DNA of 21,167 nucleotides from a virus, in the IMG/VR virus record IMGVR_UViG_3300034198_030851, positions 1 through 21,167 of that record; one strand, 5' to 3'. The first letter of the stretch is position 1. Each line of letters begins with the position of its first letter. This document shows, one piece after another, positions 11,356 through 20,004 of the stretch. The notes beneath the pieces were generated by a model. The model did not search any database and had not been told where the DNA came from. It saw nothing but the letters and a program-made list of their open reading frames with translations. Both the position numbers and the translations under genes were made by a program.

Positions 11356-12246
11356 ATGCCTAATCCTCTCCCATTGACAAATTTATTAAATGACGAAATA
11401 GCTAAAGCCGGAATAGCTGCCGCCGGATCGGCAGCTGCTTTTGCAGTACAATATAGCACTGGACCAGCCGAGGCTCTCAATCCAATTAATGATTTAACAT
11501 TTCCTCCTGATTTAATTAATGATAAAAGAAATTATTATTTACAGTTGCAATTTATGACATATAAAAAAGGATCACCATCACAGACAGCTACTGTTACACC
11601 AAACGCACAACAAGGTTTAATTAGATTACCAATACCAAATAATTTAGTAAATACTTCATCTATTCATTATGATGAACCTACATTAGGACCCGTAGTTGGT
11701 GCAGTATTAGACGTTGCAACAAATAGTAATAATGGTGTAGATCAGTTTGGTGAAATAGGTACTGCTATAGCTGCAGAACTAAGTCAAAGTGTTTTAGGTG
11801 GTACTGTTTCTGCAGCTTCAAGTTTATATAATGGTAATGCTTTTAATCCTTATCAGGCTGTTCTTTTTAAATCACCAAATTTTAGATCTCATTCTTTTAG
11901 TTGGAAATTAATACCTTCAGAAGCTAAAGAATCTGATATTATTAAAAAGATTATTGATTTATTACATTATAATATGCATCCTGGTATAGAATTTATAAAT
12001 TCTTTGTTCACATTTCCAAGTGTTGTTTATGTTAATTTATATCCAAACTCAGAATATCTATATAAATTTAAGCCTTGTGTAATTACTTCATTAATAGCAA
12101 ATTACGCACCTCAAAATACTCCAGCATTTTATAGAAAATCAAACGCACCAGCTGCTATTGATTTAACAATTAATTTACAAGAAATTGAACTTTGGACAAG
12201 AAATGATTATAAAAGTATTAATCCAGTATTACCACAATTTTCATAA
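11356..12246 (+). CDS. 48: gp48-like baseplate tail-tube cap
   Basis: T4 gp48 sits on the central hub and, with gp54, forms the platform for tube growth. The 296-residue product (T4: 364) has an Ala/Gly-rich N-terminus (residues 16-30), a variable middle, and the characteristic C-terminal half: NPYQAVLFKSPNFRSHSF, SWKLIPSEAKESDIIKKI, a central IEFINSLFTFPSV region, YLYKFKPCVITSLIANYAP, and a closing LQEIELWTRNDY strand. This is the tube-like domain of the family. AGGAAT precedes the ATG by 5 bases. It is the first gene after the rightward late promoter. All five arginine codons are AGA. Confidence 0.85.
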   Translation: MPNPLPLTNLLNDEIAKAGIAAAGSAAAFAVQYSTGPAEALNPINDLTFPPDLINDKRNYYLQLQFMTYKKGSPSQTATVTPNAQQGLIRLPIPNNLVNTSSIHYDEPTLGPVVGAVLDVATNSNNGVDQFGEIGTAIAAELSQSVLGGTVSAASSLYNGNAFNPYQAVLFKSPNFRSHSFSWKLIPSEAKESDIIKKIIDLLHYNMHPGIEFINSLFTFPSVVYVNLYPNSEYLYKFKPCVITSLIANYAPQNTPAFYRKSNAPAAIDLTINLQEIELWTRNDYKSINPVLPQFS

Positions 12247-12304
12247 CTCATTTTTTTGCTTTATTTAATATATTCGAACATTGCCAAATTTAAGGTAAAT
12301 TTAA

Positions 12305-13180
12305 ATGTCAGAAAAATACTTTCAAAAATTTCCATTAATATCATACGCCAACACTTATGCTTTAAATATTACAGAACGTACCAAAATTCTTAATTCTACT
12401 TTTGCATATGCTGGAAATTATAATTTATATGATATATCAAATAATGAAAGACCAGATATTATTGCCGATAGATATTATAATGATTCTTATTTGTCATGGA
12501 TTCTTTATATGTCAAATAACATTACCGATCCTTATTATGATTGGTATATGGATCAAACAACATTTGAAAACTTTATTACTTTAAAATATGGTTCTATTCA
12601 AGCAGCAACAACAAAAATAAGTTATTATAGAAATAATTGGTATGAAAATTTAAATAGTTATTCAATATCTTATTATAATAGTTTAACAAGTGAATTACAA
12701 CAATTTTATGAACCTATACTTCCAGATAATATCTATGCCACAGATGTTATTTCTTATAGAAGAAAAAGAATTGATTGGAATATAAGTACAAATTCAATTG
12801 TAAATTATTCTGTGGCAAATAGTTCTTTTAAAAATAATGAAATTGTAAACGTTTATTTTGATGTTAATCATCAAGGCAGTGGTCAAGTATGTTTTGCTAA
12901 TTCTTCTAGTATTTCTATTCAACATGTACAAAATTATACTTCCGGAATAACAATTACCGGTTCAAGTTATATATATGGCACTGAAAGCCAGACAAATACT
13001 GCATTTACAACCGCCACAGTTTTGATAAATAATATTAATTTAAACCAACAAACTTATTGGTCACCCGTTTATTATTATGATATTGAACAAGAAAAAAATG
13101 AAAATAATAAATCTATTGTTGTTTTAAATAAGAATTATTCTTCTACTATGGCATCTCAATTAAAAAGATTATTATCATAA
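12305..13180 (+). CDS. 53: gp53-like baseplate wedge protein
   Basis: T4 gp53 (196 residues) joins neighbouring wedges around the hub. This 291-residue product has the family pattern in its first 170 residues: YFQKFPLISY, NITERTKIL, YDISNNERPDIIADRYY, SYLSWILYMSNN, and ITDPYYDWYMDQ, followed by a long Tyr/Asn-rich region. Residues about 170-291 form a beta-rich extension not found in T4 gp53. AAGG lies about 10 bases ahead of the ATG. The gap of 58 bases before it contains no recognisable promoter or terminator. The stop overlaps the next start (TAATG at 13178-13182). Confidence 0.82.
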   Translation: MSEKYFQKFPLISYANTYALNITERTKILNSTFAYAGNYNLYDISNNERPDIIADRYYNDSYLSWILYMSNNITDPYYDWYMDQTTFENFITLKYGSIQAATTKISYYRNNWYENLNSYSISYYNSLTSELQQFYEPILPDNIYATDVISYRRKRIDWNISTNSIVNYSVANSSFKNNEIVNVYFDVNHQGSGQVCFANSSSISIQHVQNYTSGITITGSSYIYGTESQTNTAFTTATVLINNINLNQQTYWSPVYYYDIEQEKNENNKSIVVLNKNYSSTMASQLKRLLS

Positions 13181-14427
13181 TGTCTGAAAATTATTCTATT
13201 GGTGATATTGTTGTAAATAATTTATTATTTATTTCACCAAGAGGTTCATTAAATCTTACAACATCATTTGTTTCATTTTCACTCTATGAAAGTATTTTCA
13301 CTCCGGGTGTAATACTTGATATTGATGTTTTAGACACAACTGATTTTCTTGGAACTTTAAAACTTAGTGGTGATGAAACTATAGTTTTAAATGCAAAAGT
13401 ACCAGGTGTCATTAATTCTTCAATTAGTTTAACTCTTCAACTTCATGAGCTTAGTGGACTTTTATCTTTAGGTGCTCAAAAGTCAAAGATGTATACTTTA
13501 AAGTGTGTATCTCTTGAAGCAATGTATGCAAAAACAAATTATATTCAAAAAGCTTATTATGATGTTTGTTCTAATATAGTTAAAGACATACATAGTAATT
13601 TTTTAAGTAGTAAAAAAGATTTAAATCTTGAACAGACAATTGGTCCACAAAATATAATTATTCCTCAAAGAAATCCTTTTGATGCTATTAATATGATTAG
13701 AAAAAGATCTATATCAATTGATAATAAATCTTCACTTTATTCATACTTTGAAAATAGAAAAAATGGAAATCAAATATTTCAGTATGTTACAATTGAGTCT
13801 TTATTTAAAAAAGATGTTGTAAAAAGCTTTAAACAAAGTGATTCAATTAATATAGATTCTAAAATACAACAAGATAATAATATTCTTTCTTATCAAGTAA
13901 ATCGTCAATTCTCATCTATAGATAAAATAATTTATGGTGGGCCAAGAAAGATTGCCACAAAGAATTTTACTACACAAGAATATCAAGTTAATATTATTAA
14001 TACTAGTGATTCTAATTATAAAGATGGTGGTGCTAATGGAAAATCAGATACTTCTGCGTATTTTAAAAATAAATTTTTAAGTAGTACTAATCCACCACAA
14101 AGATATAGACCAAGAGATGAATCACAGAGAGCCCGGGATTATATTCCGGAATATTCTGCTGATAGAGAAGCATATTTAGCGCTTTTATTACAAAACTCAT
14201 TAAAAATAAGAGTACCCGGTGATTTTATTCTTACAGCAGGTGTAATGATTAATTGTGATATTCCAAATAAAAATGCTTTAACAGCAGAACAAGGATTAGA
14301 TCCTTTAATGACTGGTAATTTTTTAATAACTAGAATTCATCATAAAGTTGGACTTGTTCAAGAACGACCAAGATATACATGTATTATTGAGGGAATTAAA
14401 GGTTCTTTTAGTGAGGGAATACAATGA
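13180..14427 (+). CDS. 27: gp27-like baseplate hub protein
   Basis: T4 gp27 forms the trimeric hub ring on which the gp5 spike sits. The 415-residue product (T4: 391) shows the conserved segments of the T4-like hub family: SLYESIFTPGVILDIDVLDT, DFLGTLKLSGDET, LQLHELSGL, KSKMYTLKCVSLEAMYAKTN, VKDIHSN, NPFDAINMIRKRS, SLYSYFENR, and VTIESLFKK. The C-terminal part has a TGNFLITRIHHKV strand, as in gp27/VgrG tube-like domains. ATG at 13180 overlaps the gp53 stop and the stop overlaps gp5 (ATGA at 14424), so hub and spike proteins are translationally coupled. Almost all arginine codons are AGA. Confidence 0.9.
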   Translation: MSENYSIGDIVVNNLLFISPRGSLNLTTSFVSFSLYESIFTPGVILDIDVLDTTDFLGTLKLSGDETIVLNAKVPGVINSSISLTLQLHELSGLLSLGAQKSKMYTLKCVSLEAMYAKTNYIQKAYYDVCSNIVKDIHSNFLSSKKDLNLEQTIGPQNIIIPQRNPFDAINMIRKRSISIDNKSSLYSYFENRKNGNQIFQYVTIESLFKKDVVKSFKQSDSINIDSKIQQDNNILSYQVNRQFSSIDKIIYGGPRKIATKNFTTQEYQVNIINTSDSNYKDGGANGKSDTSAYFKNKFLSSTNPPQRYRPRDESQRARDYIPEYSADREAYLALLLQNSLKIRVPGDFILTAGVMINCDIPNKNALTAEQGLDPLMTGNFLITRIHHKVGLVQERPRYTCIIEGIKGSFSEGIQ

Positions 14428-16046
14428 GTAATTATAATTTAGGTGGATCTTTTGATTGGTTTATTGCAAAAGTTGTTGATGTTATGGATCCGCATCAATC
14501 TGGAAGAGTAAAAATTAGAGTATATGGTCAGCATGATAATATAACAGATATTCCAGATGATGCATTACCATGGGCATTACCAATTCAACCAGTGACTTCT
14601 GCTGCTTCCGGAAGAATAGGTACAGCACCTGTTGGATTAGTTTTTGGAAGCAGAGTTATTGGTTTTTGGGCTGATCAGGATCAACAATATCCAATTATAT
14701 TTGGAAGTATTGGTAAATCAGGTGATGCTTTTAATGGTGAATTTGAAAATGGTGCACCAAAAATAAATATTAAAAATGGATCAGTACCAATATCTGCTGT
14801 TACCGGTAATGAACCAAAAAATCCTTACTCATCTCTTAGTCATAATAGATCTCTTTTAGAAGAAATTAATCAAGGTATTACTGATATTTTCAGTGTTTTT
14901 AATGACACCGGCAGTGTAATTACTCAAGATGTTGAAAAAAAACTAGTAATTCCAAAAGCTAAAACAATTGGCTCTGCAGATAAAGGTGGGAGTTCAAATG
15001 TTCTTGAATTAAGTAGACAAGTAGATCCTTATAACACTATATTTTCTCTTCCTTGTTCTCCATCAATTTTACTACAATTTTTAGATTTATCTAGGTTAAT
15101 TACTAATGCTTATCGTGGTCTTGTTAAATTAGCTGTAAGAGCTGCAATAAATGCATTTTTAAAACTTGCAAAAGAAGTTGGTGTGTATAAGTTTTTACAT
15201 ATGTTAAATACTGCTATACAAGATCTGGAAAGTACAAAAAATGTTCTTGCTGCTTTAAATCAAAATCTTTGTGGTATTAAAGGACTTCAAGGTGCATTTA
15301 GTGTTGCTGATGAAGTATTAGCACAGACAGTTAATGAGTTAAATAATTTGTTTGGTTATGTTTATGGTGTAACTGTAGCTATTCCACAAGTAATAGCAGA
15401 TGCTGCATTTGCTACAATTCCAGCACCAATTCCTATTAATCAAGCAACACTTGATTCTGCAAAGCCAATAAATATTCAATCTAAACCACCAGGTAATTAT
15501 GTGCCATATTATACTGGATCAAATAATGATCCATTTCCTGGTTATATAGGTTACTATGATCCATTAAATCCTTTAGCAGATAAAGTTTATGTTTTAAGAG
15601 GTAATACACCAAACTATAATTCTGCAAAACATCATATTGAAGACGCTATTCATATTGATATTGGTGCTTCTTTTGCTACACCGGTATTAAGTGGTAATTT
15701 AACATCCAGTCATTTAAAAGCAGGTATTGATCAAGCCATGCAAGTAGCTGCTTTTACGGCTCAAGCTGTAAATCTTGGAATAGGTTTAGCAGAAAATCCT
15801 CAAGCCATTGAAGGTATTGCTGCAGCTGCAATTGCAGATGTAATTAATGCTATTAAAACAGTAGAAACAATAGCAAATAGTCTTACTGCTTTGGTTACTA
15901 CTACTACTGGAACACCATTATCATTATTAAGAAAAATAGCAAAGATTGCTAAAAAAATTAAAGCAGCATCACATATTGGAAGTCAATCAAAACTTGCTAT
16001 AAAAAGACAAATGTTTAAAGCTTCACTTGGTCCACTTTCAGTTTAA
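14424..16046 (+). CDS. 5: gp5-like spike base with OB fold, no visible lysozyme domain
   Basis: Residues about 10-98 are the OB fold of gp5/VgrG: FIAKVVDVMDPHQSGRVKIR, VYGQHDN, LPWALPIQPV, GTAPVGLVFGSRVIGFWADQ, and QYPIIFGSIG. T4 gp5 continues into a lysozyme domain and a C-terminal beta-helix. Here residues 150-540 instead hold long Ala/Ile-rich helices (for example around 220-330 and 430-520) and a NPLADKVYVLRGNTPNYN segment. I see no T4-lysozyme Glu-Asp-Thr motif and no beta-helix. The beta-helix is encoded by the next gene, so the T4 gp5 functions are divided. It starts with an ATGA overlap after gp27, and the product should form the platform between hub and spike. Confidence 0.85.
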   Translation: MSNYNLGGSFDWFIAKVVDVMDPHQSGRVKIRVYGQHDNITDIPDDALPWALPIQPVTSAASGRIGTAPVGLVFGSRVIGFWADQDQQYPIIFGSIGKSGDAFNGEFENGAPKINIKNGSVPISAVTGNEPKNPYSSLSHNRSLLEEINQGITDIFSVFNDTGSVITQDVEKKLVIPKAKTIGSADKGGSSNVLELSRQVDPYNTIFSLPCSPSILLQFLDLSRLITNAYRGLVKLAVRAAINAFLKLAKEVGVYKFLHMLNTAIQDLESTKNVLAALNQNLCGIKGLQGAFSVADEVLAQTVNELNNLFGYVYGVTVAIPQVIADAAFATIPAPIPINQATLDSAKPINIQSKPPGNYVPYYTGSNNDPFPGYIGYYDPLNPLADKVYVLRGNTPNYNSAKHHIEDAIHIDIGASFATPVLSGNLTSSHLKAGIDQAMQVAAFTAQAVNLGIGLAENPQAIEGIAAAAIADVINAIKTVETIANSLTALVTTTTGTPLSLLRKIAKIAKKIKAASHIGSQSKLAIKRQMFKASLGPLSV

Positions 16047-16059
16047 AGGATAATATATT

Positions 16060-16920
16060 ATGGAAGAAGATAATTATAATTCAAGACATCCAGATTCTTA
16101 TTTTAATGCGGCATATCCGTATAATAAAGTAACACAAACGGGTGGTGGTCATGAAATTCATATCGATGATACACCTGGAAGTGAAAGATTAAAGATTGCT
16201 CATACTACCGGTACTTATGCAGAAATTGGACCGGCTGGTGATTTAAATCAAGTAGTTGTTGGTAAAACCAATATGTATTTTGCTGATGGTCATACAACCA
16301 CAATTGATGGTCACAAAGATGAAAAAATTCTAGGTAATTATTCAATTAATTGTGGTAATAATAGTTCTACCGGTTCTTTAAGTGTTACTACTACTGGTGG
16401 ACCAATTATTGTACAAACAGATGATGCATTTGCAATTGGCGGTGTTTTTGGTGATATTATGACCACCTCCAATTTCGAAATGGGTATTGGAGGTGATTTA
16501 AATATTCAAGTTGATGGACAAAAAAGTGAAGTTATAACAGATGATTCGACAGAGCAAGTACTTGGTAATAAATCAATAATTGTAACAGGTGATATTGATT
16601 TATCAGGTTTTGGTGTTTCTGTTACAGCATTAGTCGATGATGTTACAGTAGCAGCACCTTTGACTATTAATATGGCAAGTGGTGTACGTACTCATATTGG
16701 TTCAGAAGCATTGATTACTATTATAACACCAACAGGTGTTGTAACAATTGATGCAGGTGGTGCTGTTACTATTAATGCAGGTGGAGCTATTAGTTTAATA
16801 GCTGGTGGTGAAATTAATATGACTGCCGGTGGCGCTATTAATATTAATGCTGGTGGAGCAATTGAAATAGCAGCTGGTGGTACTATTTCAGCCTTTGCAC
16901 CTTTAATTACACTAAATTAA
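16060..16920 (+). CDS. VgrG/gp5-C-like beta-helix spike protein
   Basis: The 286-residue product begins with a segment typical of spike necks (GHEIHIDDTPGSERLKIAH, TTGTYAEIGPAGD), then forms regular short repeats rich in Gly, Val, Ile and Thr. The last 60 residues are eight-residue-type units such as AGGAVTIN, AGGAISLI, AGGEINMT and AGGAININ, the signature of a trimeric beta-helix needle. It corresponds to the C-terminal domain of T4 gp5 and to the VgrG needle of type VI secretion, supplied here as a separate chain. AAAGGA precedes the ATG. Two genes downstream is the PAAR tip expected to cap it. Confidence 0.88.
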   Translation: MEEDNYNSRHPDSYFNAAYPYNKVTQTGGGHEIHIDDTPGSERLKIAHTTGTYAEIGPAGDLNQVVVGKTNMYFADGHTTTIDGHKDEKILGNYSINCGNNSSTGSLSVTTTGGPIIVQTDDAFAIGGVFGDIMTTSNFEMGIGGDLNIQVDGQKSEVITDDSTEQVLGNKSIIVTGDIDLSGFGVSVTALVDDVTVAAPLTINMASGVRTHIGSEALITIITPTGVVTIDAGGAVTINAGGAISLIAGGEINMTAGGAININAGGAIEIAAGGTISAFAPLITLN

Positions 16921-17453
16921 TGACAATACAATTAATTGTATCAAACCCAGTAAATATAGTTTCAATTCCTGGTGATTATGGGAATAATTTATTTCCAGCC
17001 ATTTATGATTCTACAACATTTTCTTTTGATATTACTATAGTTTCGGGCACTACTGATGGTAATGGTAATTTTTTGACTTATAAAAACATTACTAACGTTT
17101 CAGTATTAACATTACCTACAATTGGTGGGTTAACTGTTCAAGTTATAAATAGTAATCCAAATGCTTATGTTATTAGATTTAGTGGTCCTGTTACCGGTGC
17201 ATTTAATCAAACGTTTCAATTTCAGACAGTAAATAATGGTTTGCAGTATCTTCCAGTAGATACAAATGTAAGTTATTATGGAATAGTAAATTGGAATCCG
17301 CCATCTTCTTTTACTGAAACAGTAACTCATACTTTAACTTTGACTTATGATGATTATAGTACTGAGCAAACAAATGTTGACGAAATTATATATTGGAATA
17401 ATTCAGTTTGGATTGCTAAATTTAAAACTGCAGTATCACAAGGAATAGCATAA
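16920..17453 (+). CDS. Unknown 177-aa beta-rich protein between spike and tip
   Basis: I do not recognise this protein. It is predicted almost entirely beta (alternating Thr, Val, Ile, Asn and aromatic residues), with no Cys, few charges until the C-terminus, and a WNPPSSFTETVTHTLTLTYD segment reminiscent of immunoglobulin-like or carbohydrate-binding beta sandwiches. The final 25 residues are amphipathic (YWNNSVWIAKFKTAV). Its start overlaps the spike stop (TAATG) and its stop overlaps the PAAR start (TAATG), so all three are coupled and probably made in fixed proportion. A spike decoration, adaptor or host-surface contact is plausible, but this is inferred from position only. Confidence 0.7.
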   Translation: MTIQLIVSNPVNIVSIPGDYGNNLFPAIYDSTTFSFDITIVSGTTDGNGNFLTYKNITNVSVLTLPTIGGLTVQVINSNPNAYVIRFSGPVTGAFNQTFQFQTVNNGLQYLPVDTNVSYYGIVNWNPPSSFTETVTHTLTLTYDDYSTEQTNVDEIIYWNNSVWIAKFKTAVSQGIA

Positions 17454-17764
17454 TGGCAGCAGCGGCAAGAGCAGTAGTTGATAGAGTATTTTCTTATACT
17501 GGTGTAGGTAAAAATTGTGCTGCACCAATGATTACAGTTACCGGTACCGGTTCACCGACTGTTTTAATAAATGGTGCACCAGCGGTAAGATTAGGTGATA
17601 TTGTTGGACCACATCCGTTTATTGGTTGTGGTCCAGATGTTTCTGTATTGACTACAGGATCAGCTAAAGTATTAATTAATGGATTACCAGCTGGTAGAAT
17701 TGGTGATATATATACTGCAGACAATATTATAATCAGTGGAAGCCCAACAGTTTTTATTTTATAA
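17453..17764 (+). CDS. PAAR-type spike tip (gp5.4-like)
   Basis: PAAR proteins form the sharpened, metal-stabilised tip on gp5/VgrG spikes. The 103-residue product has the two diagnostic half-repeats: GSPTVLINGAPAVRLGD (residues 33-49) with GPHPFIGCGPD, and GSAKVLINGLPAGRIGD (69-85), then ISGSPTVFIL. His54 and Cys59 are candidate zinc ligands, with Cys22 another. The length is normal for the family, with no C-terminal effector extension. The start ATG overlaps the stop of the 177-residue protein. It sits directly upstream of gp25 in the baseplate operon. Confidence 0.95.
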   Translation: MAAAARAVVDRVFSYTGVGKNCAAPMITVTGTGSPTVLINGAPAVRLGDIVGPHPFIGCGPDVSVLTTGSAKVLINGLPAGRIGDIYTADNIIISGSPTVFIL

Positions 17765-17775
17765 AGATATTTCAT

Positions 17776-18195
17776 ATGTTAAAAAGAGCTGATTTAATTA
17801 CACAAACATCTAAGCAGTTAGATTTATTTTCTGACTTTTTAGACGATTTTTCTCCTCATCCAATTACTGGTGATATTGCTCGTTATAAAAATGAGCAATC
17901 GATTAAACAATCTGTTAAGAATTTAGTACTTACTAGTCTTGGAGAAAGATTTTTTCAACCGAGCATTGGTTCTTTAATATATAAAGCTTTATTTGAACCT
18001 AATGATAGTGTGATGGTTAATTCATTATTTTTTTACATACAGAATGCATTACAAAATAATGAACCAAGAGTAAATTTATTGAATGTTTTTTTGTTACCTT
18101 CTGATGATAGTTCCGTTTCACTAAACATTGTTTATTCAATAATAAATAGTCAAACACCACAAAATTTAAATCTATTATTACGAAGAGTTCGATAA
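17776..18195 (+). CDS. 25: gp25 baseplate wedge protein
   Basis: gp25 (T4: 132 residues) is the core wedge protein that contacts the sheath and initiates its assembly, with homologues in type VI systems (TssE). The 139-residue product has the family signature SVKNLVLTSLGERFFQPSIG (residues about 46-65), preceded by DFSPHPITGDIARYKNEQSI and followed by SLIYKALFEP and a NNEPRV beta region. The ATG at 17776 is 11 bases after the PAAR stop; the ribosome-binding site is weak (AAAGA). The stop codon is immediately followed by the gp6 ATG. Confidence 0.92.
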   Translation: MLKRADLITQTSKQLDLFSDFLDDFSPHPITGDIARYKNEQSIKQSVKNLVLTSLGERFFQPSIGSLIYKALFEPNDSVMVNSLFFYIQNALQNNEPRVNLLNVFLLPSDDSSVSLNIVYSIINSQTPQNLNLLLRRVR

Positions 18196-20004
18196 ATGGC
18201 AAACAATTCAATTTCATTAGTAAATCTTGACTTTGACACACTCAAGAATAGTTTTAAGACTTATTTAAAGAGTCAGTCGCAATTTGCTGATTATAATTTT
18301 GATGGTTCAAATATTAATGTATTGCTTGACATTTTATCTTATAATTCTTATTTGAATGCATTTTATTTAAACATGGCAATTAGTGAGTCTTTTCTTGATT
18401 CTGCACAGTTAAGAAGTTCTGTAGTATCAAGAGCTAAAGAGCTTAATTATACTCCTCGTTCTTATAAATCTGCCACTGCAACGTTGCAGTTTAAACAATC
18501 ACAGGCTAGTCAGCAAAATCTTACTATACCGAGTGGTACAAGGTTTCTTGCAAAGACGTCTAATAACTCGTATACTTTTACTACCAACAATGCTGTAGTA
18601 TTATATCCTAGTAATAGTATGTTTGTTGTTAATTTAAATGTATATGAGGGTGTTTATGTAAATGATGTTTACAATGTTGATTATAGTATTGAAAATCAAA
18701 GATTTGTATTAACAAACAGCAATATTGATACAGATTCTTTGACTGTTACTGTAATAGAGAATCTCGGTCAAGTGACTACCACATTTTTACCAGCTCTTAA
18801 TCTTTATGGTTTAACTAACACTTCGCCTATATATTTTCTTCAAGCTATAAATGATAGTAGTTATGAATTAGTATTTGGTGATGGTATATTTGGGAGAATT
18901 CCTTTAAATGGTGCTATTATTTCTGCAAATTATAGAATTACTTCTGGTAGTGATGCAAATTATGCTACCAATTTTAGTATTATTGACATAGTTGGAACTA
19001 ATCCTGGCACCACTTCTATAACGACTTTATTAGCTGCAAGTGGTGGTGCTAATGCTGAATCAATCGATTCAATTCGTTATAACGCACCAAAACATTTTCA
19101 AACTCAAGAAAGAGCAATTACTATTGATGATTATAAGAGTTTGATTCTCAATAATTACCCAAACATTAAATCATGTCATGTATTTGGTGGTGAATCTTAT
19201 CTTACTACCGGTATTAACTATGGAACGGTATATATTTCGCCAGTAACTTACTCTGGTAATTTAATATCTGTTGTTGAAAAGTCTGATATATTGAATTTTA
19301 TTTCACAAAGATGTACTTTGGGCATCACACCACAAATAATTGATCCGGATTTTCTTTATTTACAAATTAATACAACGGTAAAATATAATCCAAATGCTAC
19401 AGTATATACGGCGACAGATATTAAACAAATAGTAAATGCGGCTATATTAAATTATAATTCTGAGTATTTGCAAGACTTTAATACTGAATTTAAATTATCA
19501 AAATTTGATCAAGCTATTAATGATTCAGATCCATCAATTTCATCTAATCAAACTACTGTGACTATTAAAAAAATAGCTTCACCGACATTAAATACATTAT
19601 CTTATATAACTATTCAATATAATAATGCTATAGTTCCTACATCTATAGTATCTTCAACATTTACTTCAAATGGAAAATTGTATAAAGTAACAGATTATAA
19701 TCCAAATATCAATACTTTTAACGTTAAACAAACAAATGGGACAACTATTATAACAAATAGTGTTAATACTTTATATCTAGTTGACGTAACTAATATAAGT
19801 TATACTAGTTATACTAATATTGGTACAATTGATTACAATAATGGTGTAGTAACATTTAATCAATTAAATATTAATGACTTCAATGGATCACAGGGATTAA
19901 TATTGTATGCACAGCCACAAAATCAGAATATAACTAGTTATAATAACGATGTAATTGAAATAGATACAGCTTATGGCATTAATATCAGTGTGGTATCAGT
20001 ATGA
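18196..20004 (+). CDS. 6: gp6 baseplate wedge protein (Baseplate_J-like)
   Basis: gp6 dimers form the inner ring of the baseplate. The 602-residue product (T4: 660) has the well-conserved N-terminal part: FDTLKNSFKTYLKSQ, FADYNFDGSNINVLLDIL, SYNSYLNAFYLNMAISESFL, SSVVSRAKELNYTPRSYKSA. A beta-rich middle carries LVFGDGIFGRIPLNGAII, then the core KHFQTQERAITIDDYKSLIL near residue 300, and a beta-rich C-terminal region. Start and stop abut neighbouring genes: TAAATG at the 5' end and ATGA at 20001-20004. Its order after gp25 matches other T4-like baseplate clusters. Confidence 0.93.
   Translation: MANNSISLVNLDFDTLKNSFKTYLKSQSQFADYNFDGSNINVLLDILSYNSYLNAFYLNMAISESFLDSAQLRSSVVSRAKELNYTPRSYKSATATLQFKQSQASQQNLTIPSGTRFLAKTSNNSYTFTTNNAVVLYPSNSMFVVNLNVYEGVYVNDVYNVDYSIENQRFVLTNSNIDTDSLTVTVIENLGQVTTTFLPALNLYGLTNTSPIYFLQAINDSSYELVFGDGIFGRIPLNGAIISANYRITSGSDANYATNFSIIDIVGTNPGTTSITTLLAASGGANAESIDSIRYNAPKHFQTQERAITIDDYKSLILNNYPNIKSCHVFGGESYLTTGINYGTVYISPVTYSGNLISVVEKSDILNFISQRCTLGITPQIIDPDFLYLQINTTVKYNPNATVYTATDIKQIVNAAILNYNSEYLQDFNTEFKLSKFDQAINDSDPSISSNQTTVTIKKIASPTLNTLSYITIQYNNAIVPTSIVSSTFTSNGKLYKVTDYNPNINTFNVKQTNGTTIITNSVNTLYLVDVTNISYTSYTNIGTIDYNNGVVTFNQLNINDFNGSQGLILYAQPQNQNITSYNNDVIEIDTAYGINISVVSV

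Noticed and set aside
12247-12304. AT-rich gap between gp48 and gp53 as promoter or terminator
   Set aside because: No TATAAATA, no sigma70 pair and no stem followed by a T-run; only a ribosome-binding site (AAGG) is visible.
17154-17161. Exact TATAAATA late-promoter box on the + strand
   Set aside because: It lies inside the coding sequence of the 177-aa protein (Val-Ile-Asn-Ser codons), about 290 bases before the next start, and such 8-mers arise by chance in AT-rich coding DNA. An internal late promoter cannot be excluded but nothing else supports it.
17494-17775. 93-codon open frame on the - strand opposite PAAR
   Set aside because: It is an antisense shadow of the Gly/Pro-rich PAAR repeats, with no ribosome-binding site or family resemblance, in the middle of a + strand operon.
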